Shown here piece after piece: positions 25,620-34,137 of a DNA stretch of 64,000 nt. The stretch comes from Oceaniglobus roseus (GTDB lineage Bacteria > Pseudomonadota > Alphaproteobacteria > Rhodobacterales > Rhodobacteraceae): positions 1-64,000 of the forward strand of contig NZ_PNOS01000022.1 in assembly GCF_002869745.1 (NCBI RefSeq), written 5' to 3'. Both the position numbers and the translations under genes were made by a program. The notes beneath the pieces were generated by a model that was given only the letters and a program-made list of their open reading frames with translations, ran no database searches and was not told the DNA's origin. Positions within the stretch are counted from its first letter, which is position 1. Each line of letters begins with the position of its first letter.

Positions 25620-26639
25620 TCAGGCCGCCAGCAGCGCGCGTGCCTCGTGGCGCCTCAGGGCGCAGCCGGCCTCGGGACCGTAGGCGCCGGGATCGGTGAC
25701 GAGGCGCGGAAACAGCGCCAGTATCTCGTCCCGCGCCGGCCGATCCAGGCCCATCAGGGCCTGGCGGCCGGGATAGAAGCTCTCGCTCGCCACGCCGTCG
25801 CCACAAAGGATGGCATGGCGGGGCAGCAGCAGATGATGATAGCCGACCACGCCTCCGGTGATCCGCGTCACCGTGCGGCCGTTCACGAAATGCGCCGCCG
25901 GAATCAGCACCTCTGCCCTGTCGAACATCAGCAGCGCCGCCGAGCGGGTGACGAGGATCCGGTGCTGCGGCGAGACCACGAGCGCCCGCTCGTTGCCAAG
26001 CGCGCCGGGCGCGAAACGGACCGGAGCCGTCCTGCCAAGGCAGGGAAAGCGCCGCCCCCCGGCCCAGAGCACCCGCTCGCGCCCCGTCGCGGTGCAGACC
26101 CAGTCGCCGCCGCGCAACTCCTCCACGGCGCGCGTGCCGCCCGGCACGGCGATCCGGGTGCCCGTCCCGAAACAGACCGGCCGCGCATAGTCGGCGGCCT
26201 GCATGGTGGACGGCCCCTCGCCGCTGCCCGTCACGGTCAGCGGCACGCCGACCGGAGGAAAGCCGCCGGGCCCGCCAATGAAGGCAAGGCCCTCGACCGT
26301 GGCATAGGCTGGGTTCGAATTGTTGATGTTGAAGCCGATCAACTGATAGGTCTTGCCGCCATGGCTAACGTTCAGCGTGTACTCCGCCTCGACGACCGAG
26401 CCCGCCGCGTACTGCACCCCGTCGAGGCTTTGCGACCCGTTCAGGGTCTGCGAGCCGTCGTTGTCGGAGAAGGCGGTGTCGGCATCGTTCAGGAACATCT
26501 CCTGCCAGTTGCCGCTCGTCAGCGTGATCGTCCGCCCCACGAGGTGCGAGCCGTCCCCTTGGGTGAGGCCGCTCAGATCGCCGCCGCCGCTGATGTCGAT
26601 CCCTGCCCTGCCAAGGACGTAGATGCCGTATTGTGCCAT
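25620..26639 (-). CDS. Hint-domain protein
   Basis: A 339-aa protein. The N-terminal 150 residues are rich in Gly, Asn, Asp and Thr and look like a beta-rich secreted repeat domain. The C-terminal Hint (hedgehog/intein) domain starts CFGTGTRIAVPGGTRAVEEL (Cys156 at the nucleophile position), with GDWV and VSPQHRILV following. The residues needed for protein splicing at the C-terminal side are not apparent. Such proteins are common in Rhodobacterales and are often exported by type I systems, but no calcium repeats are seen here. The start at 26639 was taken over a longer frame because MAQYGIYVLGRAG is the family start. Confidence 0.82.
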   Translation of the reverse strand: MAQYGIYVLGRAGIDISGGGDLSGLTQGDGSHLVGRTITLTSGNWQEMFLNDADTAFSDNDGSQTLNGSQSLDGVQYAAGSVVEAEYTLNVSHGGKTYQLIGFNINNSNPAYATVEGLAFIGGPGGFPPVGVPLTVTGSGEGPSTMQAADYARPVCFGTGTRIAVPGGTRAVEELRGGDWVCTATGRERVLWAGGRRFPCLGRTAPVRFAPGALGNERALVVSPQHRILVTRSAALLMFDRAEVLIPAAHFVNGRTVTRITGGVVGYHHLLLPRHAILCGDGVASESFYPGRQALMGLDRPARDEILALFPRLVTDPGAYGPEAGCALRRHEARALLAA

Positions 26640-26813
26640 TCCGGTTCCCGTGCGCGGACGGCAGGTCCGCAAGTGCAGGGTTAACCATCAATTTGGCCAC
26701 AAATGCGTCGGGTCCGGGGACAATCCGGGCCGCGAGGGACTTCCCGGCAGCATCTCCGCAGGGGGCGTGAAACGATGGCAGCGCTGCCGGCGGGGGCGCT
26801 GCCGGGCATCCGG

Positions 26814-27725
26814 TCAGGCCGGGGACATGCCCCGCATCTTCTCGGACCGGCGGCGCAGCAGCTCGATCGTCGCGAGGAGCGCGATGGAGATCACGACCAG
26901 GATCGTCGCCACCGCCAGGATCGCCGGGCTGATCTGCTCGCGGATGCCGTTCCACATCTGCCGGGGGATCGTCTGCTGGTCGTGGGCGGCGACGAACAGC
27001 ACCACCACCACCTCGTCGAACGAGGTGACGAATGCGAAGAGCGCGCCCGAGATCGCGCCGGGCAGGATCAGCGGGAAGGTGATCTTGAAGAAGGTCGTCC
27101 GCGGATTGGCCCCGAGGTTCGCGGCCGCCCGGGTCAGCGAATGGTCGAAGCCCACCAGCGTCGCCGTCACGGTGATGATGACGAAGGGGATGCCGAGCGT
27201 GGCGTGGGCCAGGATGATCCCGAAGTAGGTGTTGGCGAGGCCGGTCTTGGAATAGAAGAAGAACAGCCCCGTCGCGGTGATGATGATCGGCACGATCATC
27301 GGCGAGATCAGGATCGCCATGATCGCCCGCCGGAACGGCATCTCGGGGCGCGACAGGCCCAGCGCCGCGAGGGTGCCGAGGGCCGTCGCCAGGATCGTCG
27401 CGAAGAAGCCGATGATCATCGAGTTCTTCGCGGCGTTGACCCAGGCCGCGTTGGCCCAGACATCGGCCCACCACGAGCTGTCCCGCGGCGCCTCGGCATT
27501 GTTCATCCCGAAGGTCAGAAGCAGGTCGTACCAGCGCGCCGAGAAGCCTGTCGGGTCGAGCGACAGCATCTTCTGGGTGAAGGTGAAATAGGGTTCGGCG
27601 TTGAACGACAGCGGGATGACGATCAGGATCGGCGCGATCAGGAACAGGAAGATCAGGCAGCAGATCACGATGTAGGCATAGTGCCAGATCCGCTCCAGCG
27701 TGTCGGCGTGTTTCGGCAAGGCCAT
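26814..27725 (-). CDS. ABC transporter permease (PotC-like)
   Basis: A 303-aa inner-membrane permease with about six helices. The EAA loop is visible at RAAANLGANPRTTFFKITFPLILPG. It forms half of the translocation channel with the larger permease encoded just upstream on the same strand. The sequence and order are those of polyamine-type importers. It is the last gene of the operon. Confidence 0.9.
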   Translation of the reverse strand: MALPKHADTLERIWHYAYIVICCLIFLFLIAPILIVIPLSFNAEPYFTFTQKMLSLDPTGFSARWYDLLLTFGMNNAEAPRDSSWWADVWANAAWVNAAKNSMIIGFFATILATALGTLAALGLSRPEMPFRRAIMAILISPMIVPIIITATGLFFFYSKTGLANTYFGIILAHATLGIPFVIITVTATLVGFDHSLTRAAANLGANPRTTFFKITFPLILPGAISGALFAFVTSFDEVVVVLFVAAHDQQTIPRQMWNGIREQISPAILAVATILVVISIALLATIELLRRRSEKMRGMSPA

Positions 27726-27787
27726 GACTCAGCGCTCCCTGCTGGGGTCGGACATGGGGGGACGAGGCAGGCAAGGGACCATGGGCG

Positions 27788-29119
27788 TCACCCGAGCTTC
27801 AGGTTGTCGATGCCGATCAGCCGGTCGTAGAGCCAGTAGAGCAGCAGGATGCCCGCAAGCAGGATCGAGGCCAGCGCGGCGGCAAGCGACCAGTTCAGCG
27901 ACTTCGTCATGTGGAAGGCGATGAGGTTCGAGATCAGCTGCCCGTCGGCGCCGCCCACGAGGGCCGGCGTGATGTAGTAGCCGACCGCCAGGATGAAGAC
28001 GAGAAGCGCCCCCGCCCCGATCCCCGGCACCGTCTGCGGGAAGTAGATGCGCCGGAACGCGGTCCAGCTGGTCGCGCCCAGCGAACGGGCGGCGCGGACG
28101 TAGGAGGGGTTGATCGGGCGCATCACGGAATAGAGCGGCAGGATCATGAACGGCAGCAGGATATGGGTCATCGCGATGATCGTGCCGGTCTGGTTGTACA
28201 TCATCTGGATGCGCCCGTCGTCGGACAAAAGCCCCCCCGCCACCAGCGCGTCGTTGATCACGCCCTGGGATTGCAGCAGCACCATCCAGCTTGTCGTGCG
28301 CACCAGGAGCGAGGTCCAGAACGGCAGCAGCACGAAGATCATCAGAAGGTTGGAATAGCGCAGCGGCAGCGTCGCCAGCAGGTGCGCCACGGGATAGGCC
28401 AGGACGAAGGTCAGGAAGGTGATGAGCAGCGACAGCAGAAGCGTGCGCACGAACAGCTTGATGTAGAGCGAGCGGTCGTCGGGCACCTTCACGATCTCGC
28501 CCTGCGCGTTCCTCGTCAGGTCGATGGCGGCGAGGTAGAAGTTCGCCGTGTAGGCCGAGGAGGCGCCGCGCATCACCGCCCAGAGCTCGGGGTCGCCCCA
28601 CTCCTCGTCGATGTCGAGCATCGCCTCCTTGTAGGGCGGTTGCAGGTCCTCGGCCTTGCGCGCGGTCTTGGTGAACAGCGACCGGGTGCCCGACATGTCA
28701 TAGTTGATCCGCGTGCCGACCGACCCCGCGGCGCGCAGCTCGTCCACCAGCAGGAAATCCTTGGCCAGCGCCTCAAAGGCGGCTTCGTCGGGCTCGGTGC
28801 CGGGCGGGTTCGCGTCGAACCAGTTGCGCACGTTCACCATGATCGGCGTCTCTTCCTTGGTGATGACGTCGACGTTGGTGGTGAACCCCGGGTTGTAGAC
28901 CGACTGGTGCAGCATCTGCCCGATCGGGAAGACGAAGGTGATCAGCACGAACAGCAGAAGCGGCAGCACCAGCAGGAAGGCGCGCCGCTTGGCGTGGGAC
29001 TGCGCGGCGGCAAGGGCGGCCTTCAGGGGGCGGCCGTCGGCGGTGGTCAGGCCGCCGGAACTGACTCCGCCCGCGTTTATGGCGACGGCGGCATGGGGAT
29101 CTGCGGCGGTCTCGGTCAT
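27788..29119 (-). CDS. ABC transporter permease (PotB-like) with long periplasmic insertion
   Basis: A 443-aa permease. TM1 lies at about 47-68. It is followed by a hydrophilic insertion of about 150 residues, and the remaining helices begin near 225. The EAA-type loop is seen at RAARSLGATSWTAFRRIYFPQTVPG. Ordinary PotB proteins are near 285 aa, so the insertion explains the extra length. The insertion faces the periplasm and probably contacts the receptor. The gene is directly after the DUF1330 gene and before the second permease. Confidence 0.9.
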   Translation of the reverse strand: MTETAADPHAAVAINAGGVSSGGLTTADGRPLKAALAAAQSHAKRRAFLLVLPLLLFVLITFVFPIGQMLHQSVYNPGFTTNVDVITKEETPIMVNVRNWFDANPPGTEPDEAAFEALAKDFLLVDELRAAGSVGTRINYDMSGTRSLFTKTARKAEDLQPPYKEAMLDIDEEWGDPELWAVMRGASSAYTANFYLAAIDLTRNAQGEIVKVPDDRSLYIKLFVRTLLLSLLITFLTFVLAYPVAHLLATLPLRYSNLLMIFVLLPFWTSLLVRTTSWMVLLQSQGVINDALVAGGLLSDDGRIQMMYNQTGTIIAMTHILLPFMILPLYSVMRPINPSYVRAARSLGATSWTAFRRIYFPQTVPGIGAGALLVFILAVGYYITPALVGGADGQLISNLIAFHMTKSLNWSLAAALASILLAGILLLYWLYDRLIGIDNLKLG

Positions 29120-29407
29120 TCAGGTACCCTCGATGATGACGATGTCGCTGTCCGAATGGGCGCGGCGGATCGCGGCGGCCTTCTGGTAGTCCTCCGAGTG
29201 GTAGCAGTCCTTCGCGGCCTCGAAGCTCGGGAACTCGACGATCACGTGGCGGTCCTTCTGCGGCGTCTCCGGCGCCTCGCTGGCGCCGCCCCGCACGATG
29301 AACCTGCCGCCGAACCGTTCGACCACCGGCGTGTCGAGCCGCACGTATTCGGCATAGTTCTCGGGGTCGGTGACGGTGACATGCACCATCCAGTAGCCCT
29401 TCTTCAT
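29120..29407 (-). CDS. DUF1330 protein
   Basis: A 95-aa ferredoxin-fold-like protein. MKKGYWMVHVTVTDPENYAE opens the domain, and the conserved HVIVEFPSFEAAKDCYHSEDYQKAAAIR follows near the middle. Function is unknown in the family. It is wedged between the receptor gene and the first permease of the ABC operon, ending at the base next to the permease start, so it may act on the transported compound. Confidence 0.88.
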   Translation of the reverse strand: MKKGYWMVHVTVTDPENYAEYVRLDTPVVERFGGRFIVRGGASEAPETPQKDRHVIVEFPSFEAAKDCYHSEDYQKAAAIRRAHSDSDIVIIEGT

Positions 29408-29418
29408 CGTCTCTCCCC

Positions 29419-29450
29419 CGTCGTGCCGTCTTGCCGTCGTGCCGTCCTGA
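29419..29450. repeat. Short imperfect tandem repeat, four 8-base units
   Basis: The units CGTCGTGC, CGTCTTGC, CGTCGTGC and CGTCCTGA stand head to tail between the receptor gene and the DUF1330 gene. They lie just upstream of the DUF1330 start codon, so copy-number change would shift its leader. Confidence 0.5.
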
Positions 29451-29452
29451 TT

Positions 29453-29479
29453 GCGGCGCCCCCGGGACGGGGACGCCGC
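29453..29479 (-). terminator. Intercistronic hairpin after the receptor gene
   Basis: An 11-bp stem with one mismatch (GCGGCGTCCCC against GGGGGCGCCGC on the minus strand) lies 10 bases past the receptor stop. No T-run follows. In ABC operons such stems stabilise the receptor mRNA and lower expression of downstream genes; that role is inferred. Confidence 0.5.
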
Positions 29480-29488
29480 GGTGTCGTG

Positions 29489-30562
29489 TTACTGCGCCAG
29501 CCAGGCGTTGAAGCGCTCGTTCAGCTCGGCGTCACGGTCCGCCCAGAACTCGAAGTTGTTCACCAGAGCGGTCTTCATGTTGGCCTCGGCCGTGGGCATC
29601 TCGGGGCCCATCTCGGTCTTGCCGTCCATGTAGGTGCCGACGAGCGGGCCCGAGGACTTGCGCGCGGGGCCGTAGCTGATCCACTTGGCCTGATCCGCCA
29701 GACGCTGGGTGTCGGTCGCGAAGGCGATGAACTTCTTCGCCTCTTCCTCGTTCGGGGCGCCGCGCGGGATCACGAACAGGTCGAAGTCGAGGATCTGGCC
29801 GTCCCAGACGATCTTGAACGGCTGGCCCTCGCCCACGGCGGCGTTGAAGATGCGCCCGTTGTAGGCGGTGGACATCACCACCTCGCCGTCGGCCAGAAGC
29901 TGCGGCGGCTGCGCGCCGGCTTCCCACCAGACGATGTCGTCCTTGATCGTGTCGAGCTTGGCGAAGGCGCGGTCCACGCCCTCGTCGGTCTCGAGCATGT
30001 CATAGACCTCGTCCGTGGGCACGCCGTCGGCGATCAGCGCCATTTCCAGGTTCGCCTTGGCGGACTTCCTGAGGCCGCGCTTGCCCGGGAACTTCTCGGT
30101 GTCGAAGAAGTCGGCCATGGTGCTCGGCGTGCCTTCGACGTTCTTCTCGTTGTAGGCATAGACGGTGGACCACACGATGCTCGCCACGGCGCAGTCGGTC
30201 AGCGCGCCCTCGATGAAGTCGTCGGCGGCGGGGGTGCCGTCGGGCGCCGCGGGCAGGATCGACTGGTCGATCTCGACCAGCAGGCCCTCGTCGCACAGGC
30301 GCACGGCGTCGGAATATTCGACGTCGGCCACGTCGACGGTGACGTTGCCGGCCTCGACCTGGGCCTTGATCGGGGTCGCCGGGTTGTCGGCGTCGACCAT
30401 GTTCACCTTGATGCCGGTCTCTTCGGTGAAGGGCTTGGCATATGCCTCGGTCTGGCTCTTGCCATAGGCGCCGCCCCAGGACATCACCGTGACTTCCTGA
30501 GCCTGCGCTCCGAAGGCGACGCCGCCAAGCGCTGTGGCCAGAAGGATGCTTCTCAACTTCAT
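29489..30562 (-). CDS. ABC transporter substrate-binding protein (PotD/PotF-like)
   Basis: A 357-aa periplasmic receptor. A Sec signal peptide (MKLRSILLATALGGVAFGAQAQ, cleaved after AQA) precedes the mature start EVTVMSWGGAYGKSQTEAYA, typical of spermidine/putrescine-family receptors. The domain is complete, ending FNAWLAQ. It binds the substrate, probably a polyamine or related amine, and delivers it to the two permeases. It follows the ATPase gene by about 115 bases. Confidence 0.9.
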   Translation of the reverse strand: MKLRSILLATALGGVAFGAQAQEVTVMSWGGAYGKSQTEAYAKPFTEETGIKVNMVDADNPATPIKAQVEAGNVTVDVADVEYSDAVRLCDEGLLVEIDQSILPAAPDGTPAADDFIEGALTDCAVASIVWSTVYAYNEKNVEGTPSTMADFFDTEKFPGKRGLRKSAKANLEMALIADGVPTDEVYDMLETDEGVDRAFAKLDTIKDDIVWWEAGAQPPQLLADGEVVMSTAYNGRIFNAAVGEGQPFKIVWDGQILDFDLFVIPRGAPNEEEAKKFIAFATDTQRLADQAKWISYGPARKSSGPLVGTYMDGKTEMGPEMPTAEANMKTALVNNFEFWADRDAELNERFNAWLAQ

Positions 30563-30678
30563 ACTGTAACTCCCTATACAGTCCGGTTTTTCGTCGAAGG
30601 AACGGGCAGCTCCGGACCACGCGCGCCCGTCCATGTTCATCGCGGCCCGCGCGGTGCGGACCGTCGACATCTCGTGCC

Positions 30679-31782
30679 TCAGGCGTCCAGCGCCCGGCAG
30701 TCCTCGGGCACCCAGCCGATGCGGACCTTCTGGCCGGGCTGAAGACGCTGCTGGTTGTGCTGGTTGCGGGTCTTGACGATGAAATCGTCCGACCCCGCGA
30801 CCTTCAGGCGCGTGCGGAACACGTCGCCCATGTAGATGAACTCCTGCACCTCGGCCTCGAGCGTGTGGGCGTTCGCGCCCAGATGCCCGGGGTTGATCTC
30901 GACCCGCTCGGGACGGATCGACACCCGCGTGCGGTCGCCCGCCCGCTCGACGTTGACCGGCACCGTGTCGATCACGTCGCCGCTGTCGAGCCGGACGGTG
31001 GCGATGCCGCCCTGGATGTTCTCGACCTTGCCGAGCAGCGTGTTGTTCTCGCCGATGAACTGGGCGACGAAACTGTTGCAGGGCCGCTCGTACAGCTCGT
31101 CCGGCGCGGCCAGCTGCTGGATCCGCCCATCCTCGAACACCGCCACGCGGTCGGACATGGTCAGCGCCTCGGTCTGGTCGTGGGTGACGTAAACAACAGT
31201 GATTCCAAGGCGGTCCGAGATGTGCTTGATCTCGAACTGCATCTGCTCGCGCAGCTGCTTGTCGAGCGCGCCGAGCGGCTCGTCCATCAGCACCAGCGCG
31301 GGTTCGAACACCAGCGCCCGCGCCAGCGCGACGCGCTGCTGCTGGCCGCCCGACAGCTGCGCGGGACGGCGGGCGCCGAAGCGGCCCATCTCGACCATGT
31401 CGAGGGCGCGGCGCACCTTCTCCTCGCGCTCGTCCTTGCCCATGCCGCGCACTTCCAGCGGGAAGGACAGGTTCTCGTTGATCGTCATGTGGGGGAACAG
31501 GGCATAGTTCTGGAACACCATGCCGATGCCGCGCTTGTGCGGCGGGATGTTGTTGATCTCTCGCCCGTCCAGCCGGATCTCGCCGTTGGTGGCCGTCTCG
31601 AACCCCGCCAGCATCATCAGGCATGTGGTCTTGCCCGACCCCGAGGGCCCGAGCATGGTCAGGAATTCGCCCTTGCCGATGGAAAGGTTGAGGTCCTTGA
31701 CGACCAGCGTTTCGCCGTCATAGCTCTTTTGCACGCGATCGTATTGCACGAACGCGGATGCATCCTGAGCGGAAGCAGCCAT
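30679..31782 (-). CDS. ABC transporter ATP-binding protein (PotA-like)
   Basis: A 367-aa ATPase. Walker A GPSGSGKT (45-52), signature LSGGQQQ (143-149), Walker B VLMDEP (164-169) and the H-loop in YVTHDQTEA are intact. The C-terminal TOBE/OB domain (about 290-367) carries the regulatory part. It powers the import of the operon's substrate. It is the first gene; the ATG at 31782 was chosen because the family start (AFVQYDRVQKSYDGE) follows it closely, while the longer frame is arginine-rich antisense-like sequence. Confidence 0.92.
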   Translation of the reverse strand: MAASAQDASAFVQYDRVQKSYDGETLVVKDLNLSIGKGEFLTMLGPSGSGKTTCLMMLAGFETATNGEIRLDGREINNIPPHKRGIGMVFQNYALFPHMTINENLSFPLEVRGMGKDEREEKVRRALDMVEMGRFGARRPAQLSGGQQQRVALARALVFEPALVLMDEPLGALDKQLREQMQFEIKHISDRLGITVVYVTHDQTEALTMSDRVAVFEDGRIQQLAAPDELYERPCNSFVAQFIGENNTLLGKVENIQGGIATVRLDSGDVIDTVPVNVERAGDRTRVSIRPERVEINPGHLGANAHTLEAEVQEFIYMGDVFRTRLKVAGSDDFIVKTRNQHNQQRLQPGQKVRIGWVPEDCRALDA

Positions 31783-32046
31783 ATGTTTTCCCCGTCTGTT
31801 CGCCTGTTTTTTCGGCACAGGCTTTCGTCGGACTAAACCGGATGCGGTCCGGCTTGGCAAGCAATACCGCCTGAAATTTCTGTGTGGACACAAAGAACGG
31901 CTCATTTGCCCGGAAATGACCGATTCGTGGGCGATCTGCCCGACAAGTCGGCCCCGATGTAGGCCGCTGTCCCGACCGCCCGCCCTGTCCCCCGGCGGGA
32001 TTTCCCCTATGCTGCCGCCTGTCACGTCCCGAACCGGAGCATCCCC

Positions 32047-32604
32047 ATGGCCACCGCCCCCGTCTGCGACTTCGGCCGGCCCGCGCCGCCCTTCGACCTG
32101 CCCGCCACCGACGGCAGCCGCTGGACCCTCGACAGGGTCGCGGGGCCGAAGGGCACGCTTGTCATGTTCATCTGCAACCATTGCCCCTACGTGCTCTCGG
32201 TGCTCGACAAGATCGTGCGCGACGCCCGCGACCTCGCCGCGCTCGGCATCGGCAGCGCCGCGATCTGTTCGAACGACGCCGCGGCCTACCCCGCCGACAG
32301 CTTCCCCGAGATGCGGCGCATGGCGGCGGAGAAGGACTTCCCCTTCCCCTACCTCCACGACGAGGACCAGAGCGTCGGCCGCGCCTACGGCGCCGTCTGC
32401 ACGCCCGACTTCTTCGGCTTCGACGCCGCGGGCGGGCTCCAGTACCGCGGCCGTCTCGACAGCGCGGGCCGCAAGGGGGGACTCGACAATCTGCCGCGCG
32501 ACCTGTTCGAAGGGATGAGCAGGGTCGCAGAAACCGGCCGCGGCCCGGCCGAGCAGATGCCCGCCGTGGGCTGCTCGATCAAATGGAAGGACAACGCCTG
32601 GTGA
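32047..32604 (+). CDS. Thioredoxin-like peroxiredoxin-family protein
   Basis: A 185-aa protein. The redox motif is CNHCPYV (43-49), the C-x-x-C-P of a thioredoxin-fold family close to AhpC/TSA. There is no signal peptide, so it acts in the cytosol. It would reduce disulphides or peroxides. The gene is divergent from the ABC operon and overlaps the phosphatase start (GTGA), so the two are co-expressed. Confidence 0.85.
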   Translation: MATAPVCDFGRPAPPFDLPATDGSRWTLDRVAGPKGTLVMFICNHCPYVLSVLDKIVRDARDLAALGIGSAAICSNDAAAYPADSFPEMRRMAAEKDFPFPYLHDEDQSVGRAYGAVCTPDFFGFDAAGGLQYRGRLDSAGRKGGLDNLPRDLFEGMSRVAETGRGPAEQMPAVGCSIKWKDNAW

Positions 32605-33248
32605 ACGTGATCTTCGACCTCGACGGCACGCTGATCGACAGCGCCCCCGACATCCGCTTCGCCGTCAACAAGGTGCTGGAGGAGAACGGCGCGGCGCCGC
32701 TCGACCTGCCGACCGTGATCGGCTTCATCGGCAACGGCACCTCGGTGCTTATGGACAAGGTCATCGCCGCGCGCGACCTCGACCGGGAGCGGCACGGCGC
32801 GCTGCTGGAGCGGCTGATGGACTTCTACGAAGGCGCCACCTCGCGCACCACGCTCTATCCCGGCTGCCTCGACGCGCTCGACACGCTGCGCGAGGCGGGC
32901 CACCGGCTGGGCCTCTGCACCAACAAGCCGCTGGCCCCGGCCCGCGACGTGCTGGCGCATTTCGACCTCGCCCGCCGGATGGACACCGTCTACGGCGGCG
33001 ACAGCCTGCCGCAGAAGAAGCCCGACCCGGCGCCCCTGCTTGCCGCCATGCGCGACCTCGGCGGCGGCCCCACCCTCTATGTCGGCGACAGCGAGGTGGA
33101 CGGCGAGACGGCCGAGCGCGCGGGCTTGGCCTTCGCCCTCTTCACCGAGGGCTACCGGCACGTCCCCGTCGCCGAGATCCCCCACGCCCACGCCTTCGAC
33201 CACTTCGACGCGCTGCCGGACATCGTCGCCGGGCTGCGGGCCGGCTGA
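32601..33248 (+). CDS. gph: Phosphoglycolate phosphatase, HAD family
   Basis: A 215-aa HAD hydrolase. The motifs are DLDGTL (6-11, nucleophile Asp6), TNKP (motif II), KKPDPAPL (motif III) and YVGDSEVDGETAERA (motif IV). It dephosphorylates 2-phosphoglycolate from oxygenation of ribulose bisphosphate or from DNA repair. The GTG at 32601 overlaps the stop of the thioredoxin-like gene. The substrate assignment is by family; other HAD phosphatases share these motifs. Confidence 0.88.
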   Translation: MNVIFDLDGTLIDSAPDIRFAVNKVLEENGAAPLDLPTVIGFIGNGTSVLMDKVIAARDLDRERHGALLERLMDFYEGATSRTTLYPGCLDALDTLREAGHRLGLCTNKPLAPARDVLAHFDLARRMDTVYGGDSLPQKKPDPAPLLAAMRDLGGGPTLYVGDSEVDGETAERAGLAFALFTEGYRHVPVAEIPHAHAFDHFDALPDIVAGLRAG

Positions 33249-33348
33249 GCGGAAAAGTCCTGCGGCGCCGAACCCGCGCCGCGGCTTCGCCGGAAACATC
33301 AGCGCCGCCTTGCTGTTGGTACGGGTACCGCAGGATCAAGGAGGTTTC

Positions 33349-34083
33349 ATGGTTCCCGGCTGGTTGCACGCGCTCTCCATCCTTTCCCTTCTGCTCGGGC
33401 TGGCCTGCGCGCTCGTCATCGCCGTCGACGAGCGGCGCGATCCGCAGCACATGTGGATCATGAACGTCGTCTGGCCTGCGACCGCGCTCTTCGCCGGTCC
33501 GATCTCGATCTGGGGCTATTTCAGCTACGGAAAGCTCGCCACCGAAAGGCGCGTCTCGGCGGCGATGGAGCGGGACGAGCCGATGCCGAACAAGGCGAAG
33601 ACGCCATTCCCCGGCATGGTGGCCAAGGGCGCGGCCCACTGCGGCAGCGGCTGCACGCTCGGCGACATCGTGGCCGAATGGCTGGCCTTCTTCGTCCCGG
33701 CGGTCGCGGTCTGGTTCGGCTGGAAAAGCATCTTCCCCGAAAAGATCTTCGCGGTCTGGGTGCTGGACTACATCGTCGCCTTCGCCTTCGGCGTCGCGTT
33801 CCAGTACTTCACGATCAAGCCGATGCGCGGCCTGTCCCCGATGCAGGGCCTGATCCAGGCGGTGAAGGCCGACGCCCTGTCTCTGACCGCCTGGCAGGTC
33901 GGCATGTACGGCTTCATGGCCCTCGCGCATTTCTGGATCTTCGCCCACCTTCTCGGCACCAGGCTGGAGGTGCCGACGGTGGAGTTCTGGTTCATGATGC
34001 AGATCGCCATGCTCTGCGGCTTCGCCACCGCATACCCCGTGAACTGGTGGCTGATCCGCGCGGGCGTCAAGGAAAAGATGTGA
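33349..34083 (+). CDS. DUF4396 membrane protein
   Basis: A 244-aa protein with about seven hydrophobic segments. GAAHCGSGCTLGDIVAE, in the centre, is the DUF4396 signature, with two cysteines and a histidine that could bind metal. It opens with a helix (MVPGWLHALSILSLLLGLACALVIAV) and has a strong AAGGAGG ribosome site seven bases before the ATG. Function is unknown; it may be a copper- or metal-related membrane protein. It stands alone between gph and the caspase-like gene. Confidence 0.85.
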   Translation: MVPGWLHALSILSLLLGLACALVIAVDERRDPQHMWIMNVVWPATALFAGPISIWGYFSYGKLATERRVSAAMERDEPMPNKAKTPFPGMVAKGAAHCGSGCTLGDIVAEWLAFFVPAVAVWFGWKSIFPEKIFAVWVLDYIVAFAFGVAFQYFTIKPMRGLSPMQGLIQAVKADALSLTAWQVGMYGFMALAHFWIFAHLLGTRLEVPTVEFWFMMQIAMLCGFATAYPVNWWLIRAGVKEKM

Positions 34084-34137
34084 CCGTCTGCCCAGCGGCG
34101 GCCCACGGGCGCACCGCAGGGCAGGCCAGGCCGCCCC

